Of a stretch of DNA of 64,000 bases, positions 49,708 to 61,210 are shown piece by piece. Source of the DNA: Ulota crispa. Lineage: Eukaryota; Streptophyta; Bryopsida; Orthotrichales; Orthotrichaceae. A model generated the notes under the pieces. That model was given only the letters and a program-made list of their open reading frames with translations. It searched no databases and was not told the origin of the DNA. The position numbers and the translations under genes are program-made. How positions within the stretch are numbered: the stretch's first letter is position 1; every line of letters begins with the position of its first letter. The stretch lies in NCBI GenBank assembly GCA_963920765.1, contig OY987248.1, positions 1,183,001-1,247,000 on the forward strand, read 5' to 3'.

Positions 49708-51075
49708 GAGGTCTGTCTATAATAGTTTTTGTATCATCTACCATAATGCAAATCCCAAGATGAAACAACACCCTAATATGTTTTTAGATATTATTGTTGC
49801 AGCAGGGAGTGGTCCTGCAGGAAACTGTCGTAATAAATCAATGTAAATTTTCCAAATGGCCGGACGGTTGTGCAACAATAATCATTATGACGCATTGGAA
49901 CAGTTGCAAAACCAAAGTTTCAATGTTAAAGATTTTTTTTTGCAAATTCGGTCTGTGAGATTAATTCATTTTTCCATAAGTAGCTGACGTAACTAGTGTC
50001 AAAATGCCATACACGTGTCAAATTCAGAGTCTCTGTGAACACCAGGATCTATTTTATTCACACATCAGTAAGTTAAGACATCTATCATCATACAAAAGCA
50101 AATTTCTCCTAGGACTAGTTGTAACGTCGTATCTATTATGCTCACAGAGCTCAAGCAAAAAGGGCCGGTATATGTCTTAGGGTCAATACAAGACTGAACT
50201 GACATGTGAATAATGCCTTGAAAAAAAAGTTGTTTCGTGTGAGGTAGTGTGCTGTAAAAGCGATCCTTTCTTCAAAAGCGTCCCATAGGAAGGTCGGTAC
50301 ACCCGTACTCCGGGTATCCAAGGTCTTGGAAAATTCAGAAAATAAATTTGGAGGGGTTGCCTTTTAACAAGCTATCATGGAATGTAATTTTTGTGGAAAA
50401 AGTATGGTAAAATATTTTGTATTAAAATGACAAAGTTGCAGTTCAAAGGATCTTAAAAGGAATTGTACACTAATCTTGAAATTGTTTGGAAGTGTTCTTA
50501 TACTAGCACTGGATAGTTCCAATCCCAAACCTCTCAAAGCAACTTAGCAATTGACATGTGACAAAATTTGCTTGTACAGGTAGCATTCATTGCTCCACTT
50601 TGGGTTTACAAAGAGTGGTGAAGGCATCAAATGTAAAGTGTGGCATTAGGGAAGGGTCAGATATGGGTGTACCTACCTTAGCTCAAGAATGGTTATGAAG
50701 TGGTCCTTAAAATGATGCCTTTTAGTCATAAAAGAAAAGACGTGTTTTATTGCAAGAGCCAAGCATACTCTTTGGTTTCACCTCATTTCTTTACAAGTTG
50801 GAGGGGAATAATTTATGCAAGACCTAGAATCACAAATAGGTGTCTATTATAGAAAACTTTGAAAAGTCATCAATAACTCAATAATGCTTCAAAAAATATG
50901 AAAAAAACTGTGCTGCATTTGACATACATTTCTCTTTGTCTAAAAATTAGACAAAAATCTTTTTGTAACAAAAAGCTCATGAAAAAATAGACTAGCCCTT
51001 AAATTGACGATTTTAGAGCATACTACCTTTGGTTGATTGTTCAAGGTGTTGAAACTAGTTTTGATTGATTTGATC
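49708..51075. repeat. Family M repeat copy 2, interrupted by nested elements
   Basis: 49708-50241 matches 39943 onward, and 51029-51075 continues the match ('cctttggttgattgttcaag'). The gap (50242-51028) is a family H-type element with tips AGGTAGTGTGCT and AGCATACTACCT, which itself contains a TA-type element at 50291-50678. No coding sequence is seen in any layer. Confidence 0.7.
50242..51028. mobile_element. Family H element with a nested family D-like element
   Basis: Outer tips AGGTAGTGTGCT...AGCATACTACCT. Inside, 50291-50678 (tips AGGTCGGTACACCC and GGGTGTACCTACCT) interrupts the sequence found uninterrupted as 'cccataggtagctcaag' at about 43154. Confidence 0.6.
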
Positions 51076-51078
51076 ATC

Positions 51079-52068
51079 ATGCTAAGGTAGCTGCACCCAT
51101 AAGCATGAAACTAAGGATTTTGGAGTAGGAAAATCAATTGCTTGGTGTAGTGGGATTTTCAAGCACATGTTTGAAGTGCATAACCATGAAGGGAGTATTC
51201 CAAGTCTTTGCTAACCATGAAAACTTGTGGAAATATGCTTAATAAAAAATAGAGCATATTGGACAAGTATCTCTTGCATCCAAGTGTAAAAGAATTGTTC
51301 ACAATATGCAGTCAAAAGGGACTTGAAGTTTTGAGGTAGACGTCAAAAAAATTGTACTAACTTCAAATACTCATATTTCTCAATCCGTGAGTTCAAACCT
51401 CATGAAAATTTCACCATGATTTCCCACATGTATCTAATGTAAGATCATATGGTTAAATTTGTAAAGAAATTAAAAATACTGTTCTTAGAATCAAATGACT
51501 AAAATTGACAAATTTTTATGTTTTTTTAGAGAAAATGGGCTTGAGCCTTTAGGGGTTAAACTTGAGAAGTAAATATTGACTGTTGCTCCTTTGCACATCT
51601 TTTGACATAGTCTTCTAAACTTTTTGCAAATTACAAAACATTTTCTTTTCAACTTACAACTTTTTGATGCTTTTGCAATTGGGCAATTTTGACCTTCACC
51701 ACTAACACTGCAACAACAAGCCAGTCAAGATGAGAGGCTGCTTCAAACTCCACAATGCTTACCCTCTCAAGGTTTGTAAATGTCTAACCAACCTTATTTC
51801 ATCCTTGCAACAAATATAGTTTACAAAAGCAATGAACAAAAGTCATTTTACAGCAAAATTTAGTGGTACTGAAGAACCAAAGGGTCATAATTGAAAAGGC
51901 ACTAAGGAGTGCAAGGACAACAATAACTAGCTTCAAAACAGCAAGATGTCAAATTTAAGGTTGCATATGACGTGAAAGCCCATGTTGTTAGAGAAGGTCC
52001 CATCTAGATGACTATAAGTAAAAGCATTTTGGTTCTTTGCATCTATATTTGGGACATTGATCAACATT
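51079..52068. other. Intergenic; lone family D tip and lone TTAA-element right end
   Basis: A family D tip (AGGTAGCTGCACCCATAAGC) occurs near 51084. A right end of a TTAA element (GCCTTTAGGGG then TTAA) occurs at 51545-51559 without a recognisable left end. No gene is supported. Confidence 0.5.
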
Positions 52069-52070
52069 TA

Positions 52071-52381
52071 AGGTAGGAACATCCATAAGCGTTAGTGTCC
52101 CCATAACCGTCACCTCAAAAATCTTGAAAATGTTGTGGACGTAAATAGATGTAATTACAAGGATGTAAAACTTGTGAACATGAAATCTTAGTGTTGGTTA
52201 TGAATGCAATGGCAATTTACTCTTTAAAAATTCACAACTTATTCTAATAGTATCCAAATAATACATTTGAAAGTGCAAACTCATTAATTTTATGTTTGTA
52301 ATAGGATCTTATAATTTACTAGTTTATTAATGGTCATCATGTTCAAAACCCTTAGTTTGATGCTTATGGTTGCTCCTACCT
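52071..52381. mobile_element. TA-flanked family D MITE (311 bp)
   Basis: Tips AGGTAGGAACATCCATAAGC and GCTTATGGTTGCTCCTACCT, with TA at 52069-52070 and 52382-52383. Near-identical interior to the copy at 49094. No gene is seen between 52384 and 53142. Confidence 0.8.
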
Positions 52382-53142
52382 TAGCACCATGACAAGGTCT
52401 AACATGGGGAAAGAATGTGTAGCTTTCAAGCATTTCACAGCTAGAAAAGCAACCTTGAAATGAATTATTTGGACAAAACCTTCAACAAAGTAGACAACTG
52501 TGTACTCAAGAAGACTTGTGAAACACCTTCAAAACAAGGAGCAGCATGAACAACGGCCGTAGTTCACTTGGGCCAATTGGGCTAACAGGGAACTAGAAAC
52601 TATTGATAACTTAAGCCATAACAATGCAAGAACATGCAGAAGAACTAAGACCCACATCATTTCACAGAGACCTTGAAAAATCACAACTAAGAGCTACTTC
52701 ACACTATGGTCCAAGGTTTAGAGGCAGTCGATTTCCATCATTCAAATTGCAAGAAACCAAGTGGCCTCTCAATCTTCACACTAAGGGTCAAAATTCTTCA
52801 CCCTCCATGACATCACACTTTCATCTAAAATGACAATCTCTCAAAAAAAGTTTGGGTCAAACCAAAATGGCCCAAAGAATGGTTGTTGAGAGGCAATTGA
52901 TTTCTTTCCATAAGTAATTGACCAAAAAATGACAAGATCTTAGTCATTAGATTTAACAAGCTTAGTAACTATTATGAGTTTTGGACTTTGCCATAAAACC
53001 CTTAGGAAGCTTCACACTAATGGGTTTGCAATACAAGTTCATTGCTACAAGTTTTGAGTTCGGACTTGGCCTTTCCAAGCTTCACACTAAAGGCAACCAA
53101 AAACTTCACAAACAAAATTTTATTACATATTTTCAACCCATT

Positions 53143-54147
53143 CCTGTACCCTCTCAACCCGTACCCTCTCAACCCGTACCCTCTCAACCCGTACCCTCTC
53201 AACCCGTACCCTCTCAACCCGTACCCTCTCAACCCGTACCCTCTCAACCCGTACCCTCTCAACCCGTACCCTCTCAACCCGTACCCTCTCAACCCGTACC
53301 CTCTCAACCCGTACCCTCTCAACCCGTACCCTCTCAACCCGTACCCTCTCAACCCGTACCCTCTCAACCCGTACCCTCTCAACCCGTACCCTCTCAACCC
53401 GTACCCTCTCAACCCGTACCCTCTCAACCCGTACCCTCTCAACCCGTACCCTCTCAACCCGTACCCTCTCAACCCGTACCCTCTCAACCCGTACCCTCTC
53501 AACCCGTACCCTCTCAACCCGTACCCTCTCAACCCGTACCCTCTCAACCCGTACCCTCTCAACCCGTACCCTCTCAACCCGTACCCTCTCAACCCGTACC
53601 CTCTCAACCCGTACCCTCTCAACCCGTACCCTCTCAACCCGTACCCTCTCAACCCGTACCCTCTCAACCCGTACCCTCCCAACCCGTACCCTCCCAACCC
53701 GTACCCTCCCAACCCGTACCCTCTCAACCCGTACCCTCTCAACCCGTACCCTCTCAACCCGTACCCTCTCAACCCGTACCCTCTCAACCCGTACCCTCCC
53801 AACCCGTACCCTCCCAACCCGTACCCTCCCAACCCGTACCCTCTCAACCCTTACCCTCTCAACCCGTACCCTCTCAACCCGTACCCTCCCAACCCGTACC
53901 CTCTCAACCCGTACCCTCTCAACCCTTACCCTCTCAACCCTTACCCTCTCAACCCTTACCCTCTCAACCCTTACCCTCTCAACCCTTACCCTCTCAACCC
54001 TTACCCTCTCAACCCTTACCCTCTCAACCCTTACCCTCTCAACCCTTACCCTCTCAACCCTTACCCTCTCAACCCTTACCCTCTCAACCCTTACCCTCTC
54101 AACCCTTACCCTCTCAACCCTTACCCTCTCAACCCTTACCCTCTCAA
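53143..54147. repeat. 15-bp satellite array, about 67 units
   Basis: The unit is CCGTACCCTCTCAAC. Three variant zones are visible: almost uniform units up to about 53670; a zone with groups of three CTCCC-variants at about 53678 and again 120 bp later at about 53798 (a higher-order repeat of eight units); and a CTTACC-variant zone from about 53925 to the end. Four frames are open through the array, including PVPSQ repeats on the plus strand and GYGLR or RVRVE repeats on the minus strand. I regard these as non-coding. Confidence 0.95.
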
Positions 54148-54590
54148 AAAAGTAAGTTTGGTCACTCAATCCAATGGCCCTCTCACCTGTCAACTTGGTC
54201 GGGCCATAGTGTGAAGCGGCCCTAAAAACAAGCTACAAGACGGCGACTGGATCAGAAATGGAAATGTAACAGCACTGGCTGAACTAGGGATCATATACTA
54301 AGGGAACAAAAGGTAAGCGGAGGTGAGGGTTATTCTAAGGTCATCACAGGTACGCTCCTTTTTCGAAGAAACTCCAAGATTCCCACCACACGATGCAAAC
54401 AGAGTATGGTCCCTTGCCGAAGAATATCCCAGGGGAGTGGAAGTGGTCCAAACTGCCCTCTCTGAATCAGCAAAATCTTTGAAAAAGTTATTTATAGTAT
54501 GAAATAGAGAAAACAACGGAAACAGTTCATTGATAAACCGATTCAATACAGGAATTGAAGGAAATCAACCAGTTAAAACTCAATATTCCC

Positions 54591-54985
54591 CGGACCAATT
54601 ACCCAACTCACAGAAAGGACCAACCTTCACGTCCTGGGACGATGTGCTCCTTGGAGACTTTGATGTCATTGCGTTCTCCGACAAAATATACAGATATGTA
54701 CAAAAACGACATCCCGGGACATTCTACGGAGTTTCTTGCTCTGGTTTCTTTGGTTAGAGCTCTGTGGCAAAGTTTTTCAAAAAGAAACCCAGTGCGTGGA
54801 GAAAAAGCTGAGGAGAGCTCGACGGGTAGCAACTGTGAAAACTGCCGATGCCACATGGAGGGTCATGTACAAACTTCCCCAAACCCTACAAAAAAGGATT
54901 AGACTGGAAACTGCCTTCCTACAAGAAGAGGGCGATGTAGAGCGTCACCTTCTTTGTAAGCCAACTCCACAAAAAGTTAAGTGAA
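54591..54985 (+). pseudogene. Second LINE-like remnant, frameshifted (tentative)
   Basis: FTSWDDVLLGDF and the following KRHPG match the order in the 15.5-kb remnant. The WFLWLELCGKVFQKE part is in another frame, beginning about 54736. It lies immediately downstream of the truncated end of the XS gene, so it may mark the break that removed that gene's XH exons. Confidence 0.4.
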
Positions 54986-55016
54986 TCTTTGAGTTAAATT
55001 CCCTGCTACTGGTGTT

Positions 55017-57841
55017 TCAATCTAAAGACAACCGCGAAAGAAAGTCTGAGGCTGTCCCCCCAGTTTCGCCTTCCTGCTCGGATTTCAGCTCCGCTATGCT
55101 CTCCTTGTCCGTTTTGTTTGACTTTTTGATCTCCAACGTTCCCTGCACATGCTGCTTCTGAAGCTCCAGTTCCTGCCACTCAAGCTTTCTCTTCTGATCC
55201 TGAAGAGCCATCTCCAACGCCTTGATCTCATCCTACGTACATCAGAACCACTTGTGAGCTTCGGCGATTCCGCTCAGTTGGGACCTCATGTGACTGCAAA
55301 ACTGGTCGCTAAGCTCACGAGTGGCAAAGCACACTGACGAGCTCGCTCTATATCCAACGATTCGTTTCCTTGTCACAGGGCCATACTATCAGCACACACA
55401 AACAGCTTCCAGCAAGTATGAAGCAAACATGCAGACAAAACCGCAAACCTCCACAACCGCAGTCACAAACCCAACAACAGAACGTGAATAACAATGAATC
55501 ACCTCCTGCTTTCTGATGATCCTCTTCTGCTCATCCCGCTGCTTGTACTGCATAGCTGCGTGTACCTCCGCCTGCTTCCTGACCTCTTCTAGCAGCCTCT
55601 CAGCCTGCCACACCAGTGCTATCAATCGCCAATTGTACATCCAGCACCACTCACATGTCCTTCTTGCAAGGTCAAACTCAACACCGCACTCTTCACATGG
55701 ACAGCATTACCTTCAACACGTTCTAACCAACAGGGTCAACACAAATTTGCCATCTAGTAAAACTTGAAGTGAAAGGTAAGACCGAAAGTCGAGAGTATAC
55801 TTACATCTTGCTTCTCTCTCTCGAACCGTTGCCGCTCAGCTTCGTTCATTAGCCTCATCTGCACCTCTGCTTCCTTCATTGCCTCACACTGCCATTCAAG
55901 CGCCCGCAACTCCTTTGTCAGTGCCATCTGGTGGGCCAAAACTCTCTCGTTGTGCATCGCTTCTTTCGCTTGCACTTGCAGCTGCATCGCTTCCAAATCT
56001 GCGGTGTATCGTCTCATGATAGTAAATTGCAGCTGCATCGCTTCCAAATCTGCAGTGTACCGTCTCACGATAATAAATACATGTCTGCCTCCCAAGCTAA
56101 ACCTTTGCTCCAAAGCAAAACCAACGCATGAGGGGGGGAACCACGTATCGTCCAAAAAACACCACAACTCCACCTACCTTGCTTGTGCTGTTCCTCCATC
56201 CTCCTCTTCTCGTGTTCCATGTTCCGGTGCCGTGAGGCTGCCACCATGTAGTTCTTCTGATCCACCGTCTTCACCAATTCCTCCACCACCTGCTTGTGCA
56301 TCCTTTCCTTCTCCTCCACCATATCCCTCACAGACTTCAGGTCGCAGAACTTCTTCAGATACGCTGTCAACTGATCCAAGTTCGCTGTCAGGTCCTGCAT
56401 GCACAAACATCGCCGCGCATCACTCCCGCTTCCAATCTTTCGGTACTTTACTTTAGAACCGCAAACCCTGGGCGAGGGATGACACAAGGCTATGGCCACA
56501 AAACTCACTATCACCATCAGTACAAAGAAAAAGAAAAGGATCTACCTCTTCAGTCGCTTGCCATCCGTACAAATCCAGACTGTCCGCACGCTTCTCATCC
56601 CACCACTGTTTGCTGCCGCGATTCACCATATCAAAGTCATGCGCGAACGCCTGGGCATCCTCCAGACCGTGAATGTCGTTCCTGAACGTCAGAATCGCCA
56701 TGCCCTGATGTCCATAGTTGTCGTGGAAAACCTCCACTTTCTCGGGGTTGTATTCCTGAACCAACATCCAAGTGCAGCTTGCAATTTCAGCACCGAAGCT
56801 AAAAAAAACAAAACAAGTCATCACAGCACATCCCAAGAAACCCACAAACACACACGCAAACACCAGCAGTAGCGCGACAAGCAAGAACAAGCTCTCTAGC
56901 GGGACCCAAAAGGACACAGCGCATTTTAAAAAGTCCTGCTAATGACTATCTCAACTCCTGATAATGAAGCTCTATTAAAAATGTATCCATAAATTTGGGG
57001 AGCTTAACGAACGCCCCTTTGCATAATTGGATTCGGGTTACACATTCTGAGGAGCATTGTCCAATTTTTCCCCTTCCCGAAGTGACAAAATTCCCAAAGC
57101 ATACGTTGTGCTTTTGCTGTAATTGCTAAAATCAGGCAATAAATTCAGTAAAATCTATCCTAACAGACTCTTTGTGGAGAATTTCAGTGCAACTCATACT
57201 CATCACACCTAAGACGACGCTGCATGCACACTGTCTGTCAAATCTGCAACCGCGTCGGAGCTTTCAAGGGCTCCCAACATCATGCCCAACCCCAAGAATG
57301 TGACATCAACAACGTGCATGCAAACGGCGACATTGTCAGGAGCGAAAATGTCTGTCCTGCGCACCTGGAACTTCTCCTTGATGTCGGCAGCGCCGGCGGC
57401 AACACGAAGCCCCTTGTCGTTGGTGCGAGTGGTGTCGATGTTCACGAGGATGCCCACCCACGGAGCCAGCAGACGGGTGGCAGCGCCCTTGCGACGGGGC
57501 ACCGCTTGCTCCAAATGCAGCACGCGCTCCTCTTGCGCCACCATGGGCTTGCCGCCCAATTCCGCCAGCAGGAACGTCTCCAGCGCCCGATGCCCGCCCA
57601 CTTTCTCCGGGCCTCTCTTCCCACTCCCGATCTGCGTGGCGTGCGCCAGAAGCTCCCGGTATTTGTAACTCTGCTTCTTCCGCGCCGGAGACAGCGGGCA
57701 CTTGTACGTGCCGTCGTCGTTCTTCACCACCAGCTCCCCGTCGCGGATCCCGTCCGCCACCTTCTGCTCGTACACCTCCGTCTCCTCGTCGTCGGAGTTG
57801 CTGTACGAGTCGCCCTCCGAAGACGAGTCGTCCGAGAACAT
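55017..57841 (-). CDS. FDM/IDN2-like XS-domain protein lacking the XH domain
   Basis: Six exons join in frame: 57841-57365, 56755-56546, 56394-56178, 55998-55805, 55604-55503 and 55232-55017, about 471 residues. After an acidic N-terminus (SDDSSSEG...DDEETE) comes a zf-XS-like segment (KCPLSPARKKQSYKYRELL, 47-65) in which the usual second Cys is Ser. Next is an XS domain (PWVGILVNIDTT at 127-138, NYGHQGMAILTF, QWWDEK), then a long coiled coil (about 230-460). XS proteins of this class (SGS3/IDN2/FDM) bind double-stranded RNA with 5' overhangs and act in RNA-directed DNA methylation with an XH-mediated partner. Here the reading frame leaves homology after KSEQE (about 55072) and ends 18 residues later, so XH is missing. 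Exon 4 has a 51-bp tandem duplication giving two in-frame acceptors (starts 55998 or 56049). A frame upstream of the ATG crosses the G-run, so I start at 57841. Confidence 0.8.
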
Positions 57842-57886
57842 GATGGCTCCAACTTGCTCACACACAAGCCCCGCAAAACAAACCCA

Positions 57887-57900
57887 CCCCCCCCCCCCCC
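57887..57900 (-). repeat. C14 homopolymer in the XS gene 5' leader
   Basis: Fourteen C on the plus strand (G14 in the transcript sense) 46 bp before the ATG. It is prone to length change. Confidence 0.85.
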
Positions 57901-58477
57901 TGCTCCCAACACGAATACACAACCAACATGCACAAGCTCAAGAAATAATCGATTCTTACAAAATGCACGCGTCCCCAATTGGAAGAATCTCTCTGCTCTG
58001 CTTTGGATCGTTTCAGTGCACAGCCCACAAACCCAGAGAGAACTCGCTCCAATGAAAGCCGTGAAAGACAACGATGTTCAAGACGCGCAAAATGCAGTGC
58101 ATGCCTACCTGTGAACGATCCGAGCGAGCTTGGATGATGCGTAGCTAACTTAGCTAGGAAGATTGCTGCGGCTCCTCTTCCTCAAGGGATGGATGGTCTT
58201 CGCAGATTGAGAGCAGCGGTGCCCTGCAATTGGCCGTAGCATAATTAAGCTTAAGCTTAGCAGCTGCTGTTCTTGCAACGAGTTCCAGGACGCGCACTCA
58301 TGGCATGACGGCAGTGATGTGACGGCAGGCAGCAATGGCATGACATTGGTGTTCTCGAAACGATCGTATCAATCAAACACGGCGGCGGTGCGTGTCGGGG
58401 TGATCATGACGGAGCAAGCCCGCTTCTTTTCAAGGTCCTTGAGTTGGGACTGGATTTCGCAAAATGGCACATTGGAT
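57901..58477. other. Upstream region of the XS gene
   Basis: No coding sequence is recognised. The short frames on both strands have no family resemblance. It probably holds the XS gene promoter and 5' leader. A left end of a TTAA element (TTAACCCCTAAGC) appears at 58478 without a partner. Confidence 0.4.
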
Positions 58478-58483
58478 TTAACC

Positions 58484-59270
58484 CCTAAGCAACACTTATA
58501 ACCATCAGTGTACTCATAACCATCACCGTACACATAGCCATCACTGTACCAATAACCATCACCTTTAAAATCTTGGAAAATTAGTGGAAGTGAATAGATA
58601 TAATTACAAAGATGTACAACAAGCAACACCTATAATCATAAGTGTATGCATATCCATCACTGTACCCATCAGTGTACACATAACCATCATTGTACTCATA
58701 GCCATCATTGTACTCATAACCATTACTGTACCCATAACCATCACCTCTAAAATTTTGAAAAATCAATGGAAGTGAATAGATGTAATTACAAGGATGTACA
58801 ACAAGCAATACCTATAACCATAAGTGTATGCATAACCATCACTATACCCATCAGTGTACACATAACCATCATTGTACTCATAGCCATCACTATACCCATA
58901 ACCATCAGTGTACACGTAACCATCACTATACTCATAGCCATCACTGTACTCATAGCCATCACTGTACTCATAGCCATCACTGTACCCATAACCATCACCT
59001 CTAAAATCTTGGAAAATTAGTGGAAGTGAATAGATGTAATTACAAGGATGTACAACAAGTGAACATGAAACCTTAGTGTTGGTATTAAGTGCGATTGCAG
59101 CCGGCTCTTTAAAAATTCACAACTTATTCTCACGGTTTCCAAATAATACATTCGAATGTGCAAACTCATCATTTTTCTCTTGCTAATAGGATCTTACAAT
59201 TTGCTAGATGTTTACTAATAATCATCATGTTCAAAACCCTTAATTTGACGGTTATAGGTGCTCCTACTCT
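58484..59270. mobile_element. Family D MITE expanded by tandem repeats
   Basis: Three successive copies of a family D segment ending 'agatgtaattacaaggatgt' start at about 58484, 58621 and 58803. Each contains an array of about 18-bp units (CATAACCATCACTGTACC type), longest in the third copy. The right tip (GGTTATAGGTGCTCCTAC) is at about 59250-59268. Ile/Thr-rich and Tyr/Asp/Gly-rich frames through it are repeat artefacts. Confidence 0.7.
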
Positions 59271-61206
59271 ACATGGCCAAGGTCATTTTTCTAATTTTTG
59301 GAAGGCAGTTTTGAAGTTTTTTGAATTGTCCTTGTAAGATCATTATGAAACATCAAATCAAAATTTTAACCGTAGAACCTTGAACTTCAAGGCTTCTAGA
59401 TGGTGCTATCCAAAAAAAATCCAAAATGACCATGCGGATCTTAAGATATTTGTGATTGAATGTGGATGAGTATGGGATTTTTTGTTTTTTTTGGAGCTAC
59501 CTAGTACTTCTCATGTAAATTGGCAACTTTTGGACACAAAATTGGGAAACAATCATTTGGGATGCTTTAGTGTTTGTTGTTGTTACTTCAAAACTAATGG
59601 CCCCTTTTCCAAAACCGTGATCACAATTTAATGTTTATCCTCTAAGTAGAAATGTGATTTTTTCCCAATCAGATTTTCAATTCAAAAATTATGCTACCCT
59701 AAAGAATTTGGGCAGCTTGGGCAATTTGGGTAGCTCGTGCATTGAGGCATCTTTGGAGAATCTTGTGCTAAAATTCTTATAAACTTTTGACATTAGAGAA
59801 AATATGAGCCCTCTACAAGGCCCCTAAGAACCCCTTTCAAGGAGTCTCTTTAATTGTTTTAATTTGTACTTTGGGACAAAATAATTCCTTACACCCTACT
59901 ATGCCTTTGAGTACAATCATGCTCACTTTAGCATGTCCAATTTTCATTGGGCGTCACAATTACATGTACATATTACCATGGTCCTTTTTCTCTATATTAA
60001 AACCCTTAACCTAGTACTTGTGAGGGTAACATTAGTTATGATTGTGTACAATAGTAGAAGAATAATTAAGAAATTGTGACATAGTACTAGATTGCCATTT
60101 TCTATTCATAGTTTTAGTGATGTACGTCCTACAAGGTAGAGACACTTCACACACGCTTTAATGTACCCGGCCTAGGCTCAATAAATGTTAAGAGTGTCAA
60201 CTCTTAGGGGCCTTGTGGAGAGTTCATATTTTTTCTAATGAAGTTTGGCAAGTACGTAACTAATAAAACATAATGTACAACTATCAAAAAAAAGAGCCTT
60301 TGAATCACATTCTAAGAATAGTCAAACTTTGTTAACTATATTTGGGCAATTTCAAGATAAAATATTTTCAACTAACTTTGGGCCTTATTATCTTGCAATC
60401 TATAAACTCAAAGTTCTTGAAACTTTTTTCACATATTCCAAATGTTTGTCTCTAACTTTTTATCATTCGTATTTTAAATACGAAACTTTCTCATTGCACA
60501 AGAAATCATGAAAATTGACTAGTGTATTGCCAATTCACTTAATCTCCGTGCATTGTAGAGTGATTTAGAATTAGCTAGGTTTTGTATTTGCTTCTAATTT
60601 TTTTCATAAGTGAATCTAACACAAGATCTAACATAGTATACTTATGACTGGTCAAAAACCTCATTTTTGAATAGAAAAATAATTCAACTCCAAGAGGGAT
60701 CATAGCCTCTTGCCCTTGTTTTGCACAAATGAAAAAAGGTACTTTATCTCACTTAAAACATGTTTAAGGTAAGATGCTCTAACCTTGACCAGGTATTTTG
60801 AACCAACCATGTAAAGGTCACAAAAACAATACACAAAGGTTCTTAAATGGGTCACACTTTTTATGTTCAAAAATTGTACTTGTGTATGCATTGTTTTAGG
60901 AACTTAAGAGAATGACATGAGCCATTGTTGAGTGTGCTTATTGGTCATGATTGTGTTCAAATTTGTCTTTTAGTAAAATATAGATATGTGTCATACTAAA
61001 ATAAATGAAAATGTGTTCTCAAACATGAATGGAATATTAGAATAAGGAATGGGTGCTTGCATGCTTTAAGAGTCCTATTGGAGCATTCTTGGCTTTGTAG
61101 TGGTTGCCTTTAGGACTCATGTTCTCCATTTACAAACCGCCTTTGAATCATGAGTGCTACCACCTACAATCAAGAATAGCTATCTATGCACCTTAGTTAA
61201 TCCATA
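59271..61206. other. AT-rich intergenic DNA, no gene seen
   Basis: Nearly 2 kb without a supported gene. Short frames such as 60329-60511 are AT-rich and unmatched. Confidence 0.5.
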
Positions 61207-61210
61207 TTAA

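Noticed and set aside
52981-54225. PVPSQ, YPLNP, GYGLR and RVRVE repeat proteins
   Set aside because: All four are the same 15-bp satellite read in different frames, with unrelated short flanks and no splice or start context.
57209-57364. Continuation of XS exon 1 to a stop at 57209
   Set aside because: A good GT donor at 57364-57363 followed by the acceptor before EYNPEKVEVF restores the XS domain in frame; the read-through sequence has no XS similarity.
58369-59020. Ile/Thr-rich and Tyr/Asp/Gly-rich repeat peptides
   Set aside because: Frames through tandem repeats of an expanded MITE on both strands.
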